From assembly GCA_963797765.1 (NCBI GenBank), contig CAWCQU010000007.1:310001-374000 (forward strand): a DNA stretch of 64,000 nt, read 5' to 3'. Both the position numbers and the translations under genes were made by a program. The stretch comes from JBGPTK01 sp963797765. GTDB lineage: Bacteria > Acidobacteriota > Terriglobia > Acidiferrales > UBA7541. This document shows, piece after piece, positions 52,437 through 62,274 of this stretch; within the stretch, counting starts at the first letter, position 1; every line of letters starts with the position of its first letter. The notes beneath the pieces are model-generated. The model worked only from the letters and a program-made list of their open reading frames with translations. It searched no databases and had not been told where the DNA came from.

Positions 52437-55400
52437 CTAATCCGCGGCTCCCGAAGCTTCCTCGATCGGGTTGCCGATGCGAAAGCGCGACAATCGGGCC
52501 GCGAGGCGGTCGAACGCAAGGTAAACCACAGGAGTCGTGTACAACGTCAGCAATTGGCTGAGAATCAGCCCACCCACAATGGTGATGCCGAGCGGGCGGC
52601 GAAGCTCCGAGCCGGTACCGCTGCCAAGCGCCAACGGTAAACCACCGAACAGAGCTGCGAAGGTGGTCATCATAATCGGCCGGAAACGCAGCAAACACGC
52701 CTGGTAAATGGCCTCCTCCGGCGGTTTGCCCTCACCCCGCTCCGCCTCCAGGGCGAAGTCGATCATCATGATCGCGTTTTTCTTCACGATGCCGATCAGC
52801 AGAATAATCCCGATCAGGGCAACGACGTCGAGATCTTTGCGCGTCAGCAACAGCGCTAGAATCGCGCCGACTCCCGCTGAAGGAAGCGTGGAGAGAATCG
52901 TGATGGGATGAATGTAGCTTTCGTAAAGCACGCCCAGCACGATGTAAACCGCTACCACCGCGGCAAGAATCAGCAGTGGTTCCGAAGAGAGTGAATTCCG
53001 GAACGCCGCCGCGGTTCCCTGAAAACTGGCGTGAATGCTCGGCGGCATCCCACTTTCGGTTTCCGCCTGCTCGATCGCCTTGGTTGCGTCACCCAACGAA
53101 TACCCCGGAGCCAGGTCGAAGGAAATCGTGACCACGGGAAATTGTCCCTGGTGGTTGATCGCGAGCGGCGTGCTGGAATGTTCAAAGTGCGAAAAAGCGG
53201 AAAGCGGCACTTGCGAACCCGTATTCGAGTGCACATAGATGCTTTTCAGCGAGTCGGGATTCTGCTGGAAGCTCGGCGCCACTTCCAGCACGACGTGGTA
53301 TTGGTTCAATTGCGTAAACATCGTCGACACTTGCCTCTGGCCAAACGCATCGTACAAAGTGTCGTCGATCTGTTGCGGCAGAATCCCCAGTCTTGACGCC
53401 GTATCCCGGTCGATCACCAAGTCGGCCTGCAGTCCACTGTTTTGCTGGTCTGTAGCCAGGTCGCGCAACTGCGCCTTGGTGGCCAATTGGGCGAGCAACT
53501 TCGGTGTAAACGCATTTAGTTCATTGGCATCGGCGTCTTCAATCGAATATTGATACTGCGTCCGGCTCACACGGTCCTCAACCGTCAAATCCTGCACCGG
53601 CTGCATGTAGAGCGTGATTCCTTCCACTTGCGCGAGCTGCGGCTGTAAGCGGTGAATCACGTCGCTAGCGGAATCCTTCCTCTCGTCGCGAGATTTTAAA
53701 TTGATCTGGATTCGCCCGCTGTTGGGAGTCACATTGGTGCCATCGACTCCGATAAACGAGGAAAGGCTGACGACGTCCGGATCCTTCAGGATGACTGCCG
53801 CAAGCGCCTGCTGCCGCTCGGCCATCGATTGGAAGGAAACCGTCTGCGGTGCCTCCGAGACACCCAGTATCACTCCAGTGTCCTGAACCGGGAAGAAACC
53901 CTTCGGCACGACTACATATAAAAATAGAGTCAGAACTAAAGTTCCCACCGTCACCAGCAGAGTCGTGGTCTGATACCTCAACACGAACTTTAGAGTGCGA
54001 CCGTAAAACGCGATAATCCGTTCGTAAAATCTTTCCGAGGCGCGATAGAAACGCGACTGCTGTTTATCGCCTCGATGCTTCAGCAGCTTCGCGCACATCA
54101 TCGGCGTCAGCGTCAACGAGATGATTGCTGACATTAAAATTGTCACTGCCAGAGTGACGGCAAATTCCCGGAACAAACGGCCCACGATGTCACGCATAAA
54201 GAGCAGCGGAATTAACACGGCAATCAGAGACACAGTGAGCGAAACGATGGTGAACCCGATCTGTCCCGAACCCTTCAACGCCGCGTTCAGCGGCGTTTCT
54301 CCGGCCTCAAGATACCGGTCGATGTTCTCAATCATCACGATGGCATCGTCCACCACGAATCCGGTGGAAATCGTCAGCGCCATCAGCGAGAGATTATTCA
54401 GGCTGTAGCCCATCAGATACATGATTCCAAATGTTCCCACCAAGGAGAGCGGGACGGCGACGCTGGGGATCACGGTGGCGGAAAGATTGCGCAGAAAGAG
54501 GAAAATCACCATGACTACCAAGGCGACGGTGAGCATCAATTCAAACTGCACGTCTTTTACGGATGCCCGGATAGTCTGGGTGCGATCGGTAAGCACCGTG
54601 ACCTTCACCGAGGAAGGAAGCGACGCTTGGAGCTGTGGCAGTAGGAGATGAATTCGATCCACCACAGCGATGATGTTGGCCCCTGGCTGCCGCTGAATAT
54701 TGACGATTACTGCGGGAGTCTGATTCATCCACGCGGCTTGCTTCACGTTTTCGGCGCCGTCCGTCACGGTGGCCACGTCTGAAATGCGCACCGGCGCGCC
54801 GTTCACATAAGCGAGGATGATCGGCCGGTATTGGGCGCTAGTCAGTAACTGGTCGTTTGCACCGATGGTGTAGGATTGCCGCGGTCCGTCGATTACGCCT
54901 TTTGCCTGATCTACGTTTGTCGCCGCGAGCGCCGTCCGAAGATCCTCCAGACTAAGGCCGTAAGAGGCCAGCGCCGTTGGATTGGCTTGAATTCGGACGG
55001 CCGGCTTCTGTCCACCGCTAATCGATACAAGCCCGACTCCGGGAAGCTGCGAAATCTTCTGGGCGAGCTGTGTGTCCGCTAAGTCTTCCACTTTGGAAAG
55101 AGGCAAGGTATCGGAGGTGAGCGCCAAAGTGAGTATGGGGGAATCAGCCGGATTCACTTTGCTATAAATGGGAGGGTTCGGCAGATCCTTCGGGAGATAT
55201 GTAGTGCCGGCGTTAATGGCAGCCTGCACTTCTTGCTCGGCCACATCGATGTTCTGGTCCAAATTAAACTGCAACGTAATGATCGAACTTCCGAACGAAC
55301 TCGTCGATGTCATCTGGCTTAGGCCGGGGACCTGGCCGAATTGGCGTTCTAGAGGAGCAGTGACCGACGAAGCCATCACATCGGGGTTGCCACCCGGATA

Positions 55401-55550
55401 AAAGGTGACTACCTGAATCGTCGGATAATCTACCTCGGGTAAGGCAGAAACCGGCAACTGCCGGTAGGCAATAATCCCGACGAGCATAAGGCCGACCATC
55501 AGCAATGACGTCGCGACAGGCCGAAGAATGAATAGCCGAGATGGGTTCAC
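52437..55550 (-). CDS. RND efflux pump, MdtB-like
   Basis: A 1037-residue paralog of the following pump. GTG start at 55550, overlapping the fusion-protein stop by four bases (GTGA). Features: FILRPVATSLLMVGLMLVGI at the N-terminus, GFVVDDAIVMIENIDRYLEAGE near 400, and TLPSAGVGAILALLL near 870. Heteromeric B/C pairing with the next gene is inferred from the pair order; substrates of MdtABC systems include bile salts and novobiocin in E. coli, not known here. Confidence 0.92.
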   Translation of the reverse strand: MNPSRLFILRPVATSLLMVGLMLVGIIAYRQLPVSALPEVDYPTIQVVTFYPGGNPDVMASSVTAPLERQFGQVPGLSQMTSTSSFGSSIITLQFNLDQNIDVAEQEVQAAINAGTTYLPKDLPNPPIYSKVNPADSPILTLALTSDTLPLSKVEDLADTQLAQKISQLPGVGLVSISGGQKPAVRIQANPTALASYGLSLEDLRTALAATNVDQAKGVIDGPRQSYTIGANDQLLTSAQYRPIILAYVNGAPVRISDVATVTDGAENVKQAAWMNQTPAVIVNIQRQPGANIIAVVDRIHLLLPQLQASLPSSVKVTVLTDRTQTIRASVKDVQFELMLTVALVVMVIFLFLRNLSATVIPSVAVPLSLVGTFGIMYLMGYSLNNLSLMALTISTGFVVDDAIVMIENIDRYLEAGETPLNAALKGSGQIGFTIVSLTVSLIAVLIPLLFMRDIVGRLFREFAVTLAVTILMSAIISLTLTPMMCAKLLKHRGDKQQSRFYRASERFYERIIAFYGRTLKFVLRYQTTTLLVTVGTLVLTLFLYVVVPKGFFPVQDTGVILGVSEAPQTVSFQSMAERQQALAAVILKDPDVVSLSSFIGVDGTNVTPNSGRIQINLKSRDERKDSASDVIHRLQPQLAQVEGITLYMQPVQDLTVEDRVSRTQYQYSIEDADANELNAFTPKLLAQLATKAQLRDLATDQQNSGLQADLVIDRDTASRLGILPQQIDDTLYDAFGQRQVSTMFTQLNQYHVVLEVAPSFQQNPDSLKSIYVHSNTGSQVPLSAFSHFEHSSTPLAINHQGQFPVVTISFDLAPGYSLGDATKAIEQAETESGMPPSIHASFQGTAAAFRNSLSSEPLLILAAVVAVYIVLGVLYESYIHPITILSTLPSAGVGAILALLLTRKDLDVVALIGIILLIGIVKKNAIMMIDFALEAERGEGKPPEEAIYQACLLRFRPIMMTTFAALFGGLPLALGSGTGSELRRPLGITIVGGLILSQLLTLYTTPVVYLAFDRLAARLSRFRIGNPIEEASGAAD

Positions 55551-56818
55551 TGCGGAGTGCTCCCATTGGTTTGCGCCTGTGGAATTTCGGCAGCTTGCTT
55601 GCCGCCCACATCGGAAGGCGAGCGGAAATCAACTTTGGCATCGGCCTGCAGCTTATCCTGGCCATCTGTGACCACTAATTCGCCGGGAGAAATTCCAGAA
55701 CTGATGGCAATTTGGTTTCCCTGGGACAACGCAATGTTCACTTGCCGAACCTCAACTGTCTTGTCCGATTTCACAACGTACGCATAATTTCCTTGCGGGC
55801 CTCGCTGAATCGCTGCTGCCGGGACGACGATCGCATTCTTTCGGACTTCCAGGAGTAGCCGGACATTCACGAATTGATTCGGCCAAAGCGCATTGTCCTC
55901 GTTGTTGAATACAGCTTTCAGCTTGGCGGTTCCCGTGGATTGATCGATCTGGTTATCGATCGTCTCCAACTTTCCGGTCGCCAACTTGGTCTGGTCATCG
56001 CGACTGTAAGCCGCTGCCACCAATGTTCCCTGTCTCATGGCCTTCTGAACCGCTGGCAAATTGTCTTCCGGCAACGTGAAAATTACCGCGATGGGCTGGA
56101 GCTGTGTGATCACCAGCAACGGATTGGTATCGGCGGCGTGCACCATGTTTCCCATGTCTACAAGGCGCAATCCAATTCGGCCGCTGATTGGAGCGGTGAT
56201 GTGGCAATAAACAATTTGGAGCTTGGCATTGTCGATGGTGGCTTGATCACCCCGAACGGTGCCTTCCAATTGATCGGCCAGGGCACGCTGCGTATCAAGT
56301 TGCTGCTGTGGAGCAACTTGCTGAGCAACGAGTGTTGTCAAGCGCTCGGCGTTGAGCTTGGCGTCGCGGAGTTGCGCCTGATCCCTGAAAAGCGCGGCCT
56401 GCGCCTGGCTCAATTGAACTTCGAACGGACGCGGATCAATCACCGCCAGCAATTCGCCTTGCTTCACGAATTGCCCCTCCTTGAATGCCACCTGGGAGAG
56501 TTGTCCATCCACTCGACTCTTCACGCTGACGGTATTGAATGCAGTCACCGATCCCAATCCGTTCAAATAGACAGGCATGTCCTCGCGCACAGCCGTAGCA
56601 ACCGCAACAGGGATTACCTGGCCAGCCTGCGCGCCTTTGCCCTTTCCTGCCTTCGTATTGGAAGATGTGGTTCCGCAACCCAGCAAACAGATACAAACTA
56701 GGGTCAACATCGCTAGAGACATGGAGCGTTTTGGCATGTGTGTGTGCGTGCGAAAGACGACCTCCGGCTGGTAGATAGCCTTCTCCTGTTGATTAGATTC
56801 CATTGGGGGCAAACTCAT
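55547..56818 (-). CDS. RND membrane-fusion lipoprotein, MdtA-like
   Basis: The periplasmic adaptor of the operon, 423 residues from ATG 56818 (GAGGAA eight bases upstream; the frame extends to 56845). A lipobox VCICLLGCGT is near residue 49, later than usual because of a long N-terminal cytoplasmic part, so a second start at MPKRSMSLAMLT would give a normal lipoprotein. The lipoyl and helical-hairpin domains (VDGQLSQVAFKEGQFVKQGE; ALFRDQAQLRDAKLNAERLT) are standard. First gene of the operon; no TolC gene here. Confidence 0.9.
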   Translation of the reverse strand: MSLPPMESNQQEKAIYQPEVVFRTHTHMPKRSMSLAMLTLVCICLLGCGTTSSNTKAGKGKGAQAGQVIPVAVATAVREDMPVYLNGLGSVTAFNTVSVKSRVDGQLSQVAFKEGQFVKQGELLAVIDPRPFEVQLSQAQAALFRDQAQLRDAKLNAERLTTLVAQQVAPQQQLDTQRALADQLEGTVRGDQATIDNAKLQIVYCHITAPISGRIGLRLVDMGNMVHAADTNPLLVITQLQPIAVIFTLPEDNLPAVQKAMRQGTLVAAAYSRDDQTKLATGKLETIDNQIDQSTGTAKLKAVFNNEDNALWPNQFVNVRLLLEVRKNAIVVPAAAIQRGPQGNYAYVVKSDKTVEVRQVNIALSQGNQIAISSGISPGELVVTDGQDKLQADAKVDFRSPSDVGGKQAAEIPQAQTNGSTPQ

Positions 56819-57121
56819 CTCGCGATTCCTCACCTTCCGAGTCATGGTAACAACAAATAGTCAGATCGCCGGCTTCGGCCTAATTTATTTAGACGTGCGG
56901 GCGGGCAAGTCAGTTGCGGGAGTCTTCTGACGCACTGCGGAACACTGCGGAACCTATAAGGCTCATTCTATTGGCTTAACGCATTGCCTCGTCGATCTTT
57001 TCAATTGGCGGCCCTTAGCGTATCCGCAAGACCAGGGAGTATAATGGGCGGCGAGAATCGGTACCAGTGGAGATTAGCAAGCAATTATTGCATCGCCCAT
57101 TTCGATCTTGTGGAGTGACCT
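56819..57121. other. Divergent region between MdtA-like gene and zinc-finger gene
   Basis: A 303-base gap. It contains two tandem copies of CACTGCGGAA (56933-56952) and a perfect TATAAT at 57040-57045 on the plus strand without a clear -35. No gene is seen in it. Confidence 0.4.
57040..57045 (+). promoter_or_regulatory. Possible -10 element of the zinc-finger gene
   Basis: TATAAT in GGGAGTATAATGGGC, about 77 bases before the start codon. The expected -35 position is not conserved, so this is tentative. Confidence 0.35.
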
Positions 57122-57382
57122 ATGAGCGTGAAATGCAGTCACCTGGGAGAAATTCGCCCGGTGAAGCCAAGCGGCAAAGGATGTAAGGAATGCCTCGAAA
57201 TGGGCGACACTTGGGTACATTTGAGGGAATGTCTCTCCTGCGGCCACATCGGTTGTTGCGATTCTTCGAAAAATAAACATGCCACGAAGCACTTTCGCTC
57301 GACGCAACACCCCATCATCCGGTCGTTCGAGCCTGGCGAAGATTGGCGGTGGTGCTATGTGGACGAGATCATTTTGGAGTAG
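57122..57382 (+). CDS. UBP-type zinc-finger protein
   Basis: An 86-residue protein that is almost wholly one UBP-type zinc finger: KCSHLGEIRPVKP, KGCKECLEMGDTWVHLRECLSC, GHIGCCDSSKNKHATKHF and STQHPIIRSFEPGEDWRWCYVDE. Cys and His positions match the eukaryotic domain that binds the ubiquitin C-terminus; in bacteria the role is unknown. Single gene between divergent pump operon and a DUF5996 gene. Confidence 0.9.
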   Translation: MSVKCSHLGEIRPVKPSGKGCKECLEMGDTWVHLRECLSCGHIGCCDSSKNKHATKHFRSTQHPIIRSFEPGEDWRWCYVDEIILE

Positions 57383-57467
57383 GAATGGCACATAATTATT
57401 CAGGGATGATCGTGGATGATAGTTTGGGATTTACAACCTGTAATTCGATTTCTTGGAGGTGACCCTT

Positions 57468-58397
57468 ATGGCTACCTTACAGAGCACTGGCGCTGCGCGC
57501 CAACCCGATGCTTGGCCATCGTTACCGCTGAAGGAATGGGTGCAAACTCGCGATACTCTGCACATGTGGACTCAAATCGTTGGCAAAATTCGCTTGGCTA
57601 CCATGCCTCGGATCAATCACTGGTGGGAAGTGCCGCTGTATGTGAACGCGCGGGGCCTGACGACTTCGCCGATGCCTCACGGTGACGGCGTCTTCGAAAT
57701 TCTGTTCGATTTCATTGATCACAAGCTCTCGATCCAGACCAGCGCAGGCGCTATTAAGACTATTGCTCTAGCTCCGCGCTCGGTCGCGGACTTCTACAGC
57801 GAAGTGATGAGCACCTTGCATTCCCTGGGTATTGCTACCAGGATTTGGCCGATGCCCGTGGAAATTCCCAACCCGATTCGCTTCGATCAGGATCGCGTTC
57901 ACGCTTCTTACGATCCGGAGTATGCGAATCGCTTTTGGCGGATTCTACTTTCCACCGAAACAGTCTTTACCGAATTTCGCGCGCGATTTTTGGGCAAGTC
58001 GAGTCCTGTGCATTTCTTCTGGGGAAGTTTTGACCTGGCCCTCACGCGATTTTCCGGCCGTCCGGCGCCCGAACGGCCTGGCGCCGACTCCATTACTCGC
58101 GAAGCTTACTCGCACGAAGAGATCAGCGCCGGTTTCTGGCCAGGAACGGGAGATATGGACGCGGCTTTCTATGCCTATGCCGCTCCCGAGCCGCCAGAGT
58201 TTTCGAAGGCGGCCGTTCAACCAAGAGCTGCATTTTATAGCGCACAATTTTCAGAATTCCTGTTGATGTATCAGGATGTGCGGAATGCATCTTCGCCTCG
58301 AACGGCATTGCTCGAATTCCTCCAGAGCACCTACGAAGCAGGCGCCACACTCGGTGCCTGGGATCGTTCAGCCCTGGAGCGCCCGGGGGCTGCTTAG
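57468..58397 (+). CDS. DUF5996 family protein
   Basis: A 309-residue cytoplasmic protein, start ATG 57468 with GGAGGTG close upstream (frame begins at 57453). Typical stretches: WPSLPLKEWVQTRDTLHMWTQIVGKIRL, GDGVFEILFDFIDHKLSIQTSAG and VHFFWGSFDLALTRFSGR. The family is widespread in soil bacteria with no known function; enzyme motifs were not recognised. Confidence 0.85.
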   Translation: MATLQSTGAARQPDAWPSLPLKEWVQTRDTLHMWTQIVGKIRLATMPRINHWWEVPLYVNARGLTTSPMPHGDGVFEILFDFIDHKLSIQTSAGAIKTIALAPRSVADFYSEVMSTLHSLGIATRIWPMPVEIPNPIRFDQDRVHASYDPEYANRFWRILLSTETVFTEFRARFLGKSSPVHFFWGSFDLALTRFSGRPAPERPGADSITREAYSHEEISAGFWPGTGDMDAAFYAYAAPEPPEFSKAAVQPRAAFYSAQFSEFLLMYQDVRNASSPRTALLEFLQSTYEAGATLGAWDRSALERPGAA

Positions 58398-58423
58398 TTT
58401 TCGTCATTTTCAATCGAACCTTT

Positions 58424-60031
58424 TTGGTCTGGAGAAGCTGCCAGCGAGTGCGCATTCGATCCATCTCTGATTCTTTATCTTTGCAGCCCACTGATCACGC
58501 TTTGACCTGGCGATCGCTCTTCAGCGCACGATTTGGAGCCGAGTCCACCGTGCCCATCGTCGAGGAACAGCCTGCATCCACCCTCAAGCAACAGGACAAT
58601 CATTTTCCCTATCTGCATCTGACGGCGGCCTTGGTTGTTGGACTCGGCTTGCGTTTGTTTTTTATTGATTTTCGGCCGTTCTATTCGGTTGATACGAAAT
58701 TCTATGAAGAGTTGGCGCGCAACTGGCTCTATCACGGCGTGTATGGTTTGTATGTCGATGGCCATTTGATCCCGGTCCATATGCGCGCACCCGGTTATCC
58801 AGCTTTTCTAGCTGGCGTTTATGCAGTGTTTGGGCAGTCCAGATCAGCAGTCATGGTTTTCCAGGCGGTCCTTGATCTATTGACTTGTTTGCTGACGGCT
58901 CAAATTGCGGCGCAGCTTGCTCCTGTTTCCAGCAGGGCTCGTGTCGCGACAATCGCGTTGTGGATGGCTGTCCTTTGCCCGTTCACCGCTAACTATACGG
59001 CCGCCATCCTCACCGAAACCCTCGCCACATTTCTGACGACTGCAGCACTGCTGATTCTTGTGTCCATTTTTACCGATCCTTCGATGGAGATTCCCCTGGG
59101 TGCACTCGGTCGCCGGAGGTTACTTTCGTGCTCTGCCCGTTGGCTGCTCGCGGGATTCGTCGGCGGTTTGGGAGCTCTTGTGAGGCCCGAAACGCCCCTG
59201 TTATTAATCGCGACTGGACTGGTGCTGATCGTCCGCTGGCGGCGTCCCGCGAATTGGTCAAAGCTGGCAGTCGCGGGGCTATGGATGTTGGTTGGCTTGC
59301 TTTTGCCGCTGGCGACATGGGCTGCGCGGAACGTGCGCACTCTGGGCCGCGTGGAATTTGTCGCTCCCAGGTATGCGGAATCCTATGGTGATTATGTTCC
59401 TCGTGGTTACTTTGCGTGGACGGGAACCTGGATGCTAAGTTTTCGGGATGCTTATCGCGTCACTTGGAAACTAGGGAATGCTCCAATCATTGTGGAGTAT
59501 TTGCCCGATTCCGCGTTTGACTCGGATTCCGAACGCGCCCGCGTGGCTTCCTTGCTCGCACGATATAACTCGACCTTGAAGATTCCCCCATTGCTCGACC
59601 GGGAATTCGCGCTGCTGGCGCAGCAGCGTGCGGCGGAGCATCCTTTGCGCACCTACATTTTCATTCCGCTGGTTCGGGCATGGAGAATTTGGTTCACTCC
59701 CAGAATCGAATTGCTTCCCTACTCCGGAAGGCTTTGGCCACCCGGGGAAATGCGGCGGAGCAGTCCAACCGATTTCGACGTCACCGCCGCGCTTGGAATC
59801 CTGAATATTGTTTTCATGGCTCTCGCCTGCACAGGCGCATGGAAATGCCGCCACGATCCAGTATTGGTCTTACTGCTAGCAGTGCTGGTTGTGCGCACGG
59901 CGTTTGCGACACAATTGCAAACGGTGGAACCGCGCTACGTGATCGAATGCTACCCCGTCATTGTGGCGCTCGGCGCTCTCGCGTGGACGAAGTCTTCTAA
60001 CGTCGCGCGAATTCAAGTTACGCATGATTAG
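58424..60031 (+). CDS. Membrane glycosyltransferase of the GT-C (ArnT/PMT) type
   Basis: About ten membrane helices from residue ~65 on. The first extracytoplasmic loop after helix 1 carries the GT-C acid residues (RPFYSVDTKFYEELARNWLYHG; ligand Asp in VDTK), then VHMRAPGYPAFLAGVYAVFG. These enzymes move sugars from polyprenyl phosphate donors to lipids or proteins in the periplasm. The first ~40 residues look weakly conserved; GTG 58550 (PIVEEQPAS) is an alternative start. Acceptor unknown. Convergent with eutC, 21 bases away. Confidence 0.78.
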   Translation: MVWRSCQRVRIRSISDSLSLQPTDHALTWRSLFSARFGAESTVPIVEEQPASTLKQQDNHFPYLHLTAALVVGLGLRLFFIDFRPFYSVDTKFYEELARNWLYHGVYGLYVDGHLIPVHMRAPGYPAFLAGVYAVFGQSRSAVMVFQAVLDLLTCLLTAQIAAQLAPVSSRARVATIALWMAVLCPFTANYTAAILTETLATFLTTAALLILVSIFTDPSMEIPLGALGRRRLLSCSARWLLAGFVGGLGALVRPETPLLLIATGLVLIVRWRRPANWSKLAVAGLWMLVGLLLPLATWAARNVRTLGRVEFVAPRYAESYGDYVPRGYFAWTGTWMLSFRDAYRVTWKLGNAPIIVEYLPDSAFDSDSERARVASLLARYNSTLKIPPLLDREFALLAQQRAAEHPLRTYIFIPLVRAWRIWFTPRIELLPYSGRLWPPGEMRRSSPTDFDVTAALGILNIVFMALACTGAWKCRHDPVLVLLLAVLVVRTAFATQLQTVEPRYVIECYPVIVALGALAWTKSSNVARIQVTHD

Positions 60032-60052
60032 ATCCGGTTGTGGCGCACGGGA

Positions 60053-60832
60053 TTAACCCTTCCCAAGGGCCGGTAAATCTTCGCGAAGGTTGCAACCGCT
60101 CATCTTGGTGAAGATCATCTGTGCGGCAAGATTCAGGATCCGAGTGGCCGCATCCTTCACAATTATGCCCCGCGCGTGGATATTCGAAATGAGATTGCGG
60201 TCCGCATCCGTATTCGATTTCTGCGGACGAAAAGCCATGTAGGCTGATAAACTTTCAGCGGTAGCTAAGCCCGGCCGCTCCCCGATTAAAAGCACCACAA
60301 CATTCGGATTGAGTATCTCTCCGATCTCGTTCAGTATTCCCACCCGGCAATGACGAATCACAAAAGTCTGGCCGATTCTCCATCCTTGCGCCGCCGCTCC
60401 TTCATGCAGCAACGGTAGCAATGAAGGAATTTGCTTGGAGACGGCGGAGACCGACAGGCCGTCTCCAATTGCGATTTGCAAATCCGTTCCCATGGGGCAG
60501 TGCTTCACCAATTGCACACGGGCTGCTTGATCGAAATGGCGTCCCAAGTCGGGCCTCAGCAGGAATTCATCCTTCGACTGCGCTTCAGATGAAACTTCAA
60601 ACAGTTTCCATTGCCGCACAAAATCCGGAGTGAAATCCCTTTCGAGGTTTAACTGGTTACGGACCGCATCGCGCGCCGCGGCATGGGCTTCCCTTAGTTC
60701 CATTTGCGTAGCAGTCCGATAAGCGGCGCCGACCCGGCCCACCAACAGGCGAGCCGGCGTCCGCTCGCGAATTTTACGCACCAACTCCGGCCATTGCTGC
60801 GCAGCAAGCGAATTGGGAGATTCGTCGCCCAC
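60053..60832 (-). CDS. eutC: Ethanolamine ammonia-lyase small subunit
   Basis: The light chain of the cobalamin-dependent lyase that turns ethanolamine into acetaldehyde and ammonia. 259 residues. Recognised by TPARLLVGRVGAAYRTATQMELREAHAAARDAV, IAIGDGLSVSAVSK, and VLLIGERPGLATAESLSAYMAF followed by RNLISNIHARGI. It lies 62 bases downstream of eutB. No carboxysome-like shell genes, eutA reactivase or aldehyde dehydrogenase are in the window. Confidence 0.94.
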   Translation of the reverse strand: MGDESPNSLAAQQWPELVRKIRERTPARLLVGRVGAAYRTATQMELREAHAAARDAVRNQLNLERDFTPDFVRQWKLFEVSSEAQSKDEFLLRPDLGRHFDQAARVQLVKHCPMGTDLQIAIGDGLSVSAVSKQIPSLLPLLHEGAAAQGWRIGQTFVIRHCRVGILNEIGEILNPNVVVLLIGERPGLATAESLSAYMAFRPQKSNTDADRNLISNIHARGIIVKDAATRILNLAAQMIFTKMSGCNLREDLPALGKG

Positions 60833-60894
60833 TTAGATGGCCCCGCTGCAGGCCGATGATGCGGCGGCTTTTTCGGAGCGCTCTTGAACTTGCG

Positions 60895-62274
60895 TCATAC
60901 GATCCTTTCCAGACCTTGCATCAATTGGCGTCGCGCTGTCGCATCGAGCAGCACGGGTTCTTCGCCACGATAGATTCCCGTTTCCTGTAGCCAGGCCAGG
61001 AATTCGGGGGCGGGCTTCAGGTTGAATATTCTTCGAACGGCGAGCGCGTCGTGATAGCTGGTAGATTGATAGTTCAGCATCACGTCGTCCGCGCACGGAA
61101 CACCCATGAAATAGTTGCATCCCGCGGCTGCCAGCAAGATCAACAAATTATCGGCGGAATTCTGATCGGCCTCCGCGTGATTTGTGTAACAGACATCGCA
61201 CCCCATGGGCAAACCCAGCAGCTTGCCCATGAAGTGATCCTCAAGGCCCGCGCGAATGATCTGCCGCTCATCATACAAATATTCCGGACCAATGAAACCG
61301 ACGACGCTGTTCACGAGAAAGGGATCGAAAGCGCGCGCCACGCCATACGCCCGCGCTTCTAGCGTCAATTGATCCACGCCATGATGCGCTTCAGCGGAGA
61401 GCGCGCTTCCCTGGCCGGTTTCAAAATACATGGCATTTGTACCTTTCCAAGCCACGTCGCGCTGGCGATGATGTTCGAGAATCTGTTCGCGGCCTTCGCG
61501 CAACATCGCAAGACTAATTCCAAAACTCCGGTTCGCTGCTTCCGTGCCAGCGACGGATTGAAAAAGAAGATCCACCGGCGCGCCTCGCTGCAAGGCGGCG
61601 AGTTGTGTATTCATATGCGCGAGGCAGCACGTCTGCGTGGGAACTTTATAGATCTCCACCAGCCGATCGAGTGCGCGCAGGATCGAGCCGACAATCTCGA
61701 CGGAATCCGTGGCGGGATTGACGCCAACCACTGCGTCGCCACATCCATACAGCAACCCTTCGAATGCCGAAAGCAGTATTCCACCCACGTCGTCCGCGGG
61801 ATGATTCGGCTGAAGTCGAATTCCAAGCACACCCGGTCCACCCATCGTGTTGCGGCACCGCGTAACATTCCGAATTTTCCCAGCGGCAAGGACCAGATCT
61901 TTATTGCTCATGATCTTCGCCAACGCCGCCGCAATTTCGGGAATAATGGCCCATCGCAGCCGCTTCAACTCCGCCGCGTCCGTTGCATCGTCCAGGATGT
62001 ATTCGCGAAACTCGCCAACCGTCTTGCTGCCGATGGATCGAAATGAATCCTCGTCGAACGTTTCCAGGATCAGCCGCGTCACATCATCTGAGGAGGGGTC
62101 AATCAGTGGCTGCCGGACGATCTCGGCGAGCGAAAGGTCTGCGAGTTTGCGTTTCGCGGCAACTCTTTCCCGCTCGGATCGCGCGGCCAAGCCGGCAAGC
62201 TGATCACCGGACTTTTCTTCATTCGCCTTGGCGAAAAGTTCGCGGAGACCGGAAAAAACAAATTGCTCGGGCAT
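60895..62274 (-). CDS. eutB: Ethanolamine ammonia-lyase large subunit
   Basis: The catalytic TIM-barrel chain, 459 residues. Typical stretches: KDLVLAAGKIRNVTRCRNTMGGPGVLGIRLQPNHP, GCGDAVVGVNPATDSV, MYFETGQGSALSAEAHHGVDQLTLEARAYG, and MGCDVCYTNHAEADQND-like VCYTNHAEADQNSADNL with GCNYFMGVPCADDVMLNYQSTSYHD. First gene of a two-gene operon with eutC. Confidence 0.95.
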   Translation of the reverse strand: MPEQFVFSGLRELFAKANEEKSGDQLAGLAARSERERVAAKRKLADLSLAEIVRQPLIDPSSDDVTRLILETFDEDSFRSIGSKTVGEFREYILDDATDAAELKRLRWAIIPEIAAALAKIMSNKDLVLAAGKIRNVTRCRNTMGGPGVLGIRLQPNHPADDVGGILLSAFEGLLYGCGDAVVGVNPATDSVEIVGSILRALDRLVEIYKVPTQTCCLAHMNTQLAALQRGAPVDLLFQSVAGTEAANRSFGISLAMLREGREQILEHHRQRDVAWKGTNAMYFETGQGSALSAEAHHGVDQLTLEARAYGVARAFDPFLVNSVVGFIGPEYLYDERQIIRAGLEDHFMGKLLGLPMGCDVCYTNHAEADQNSADNLLILLAAAGCNYFMGVPCADDVMLNYQSTSYHDALAVRRIFNLKPAPEFLAWLQETGIYRGEEPVLLDATARRQLMQGLERIV

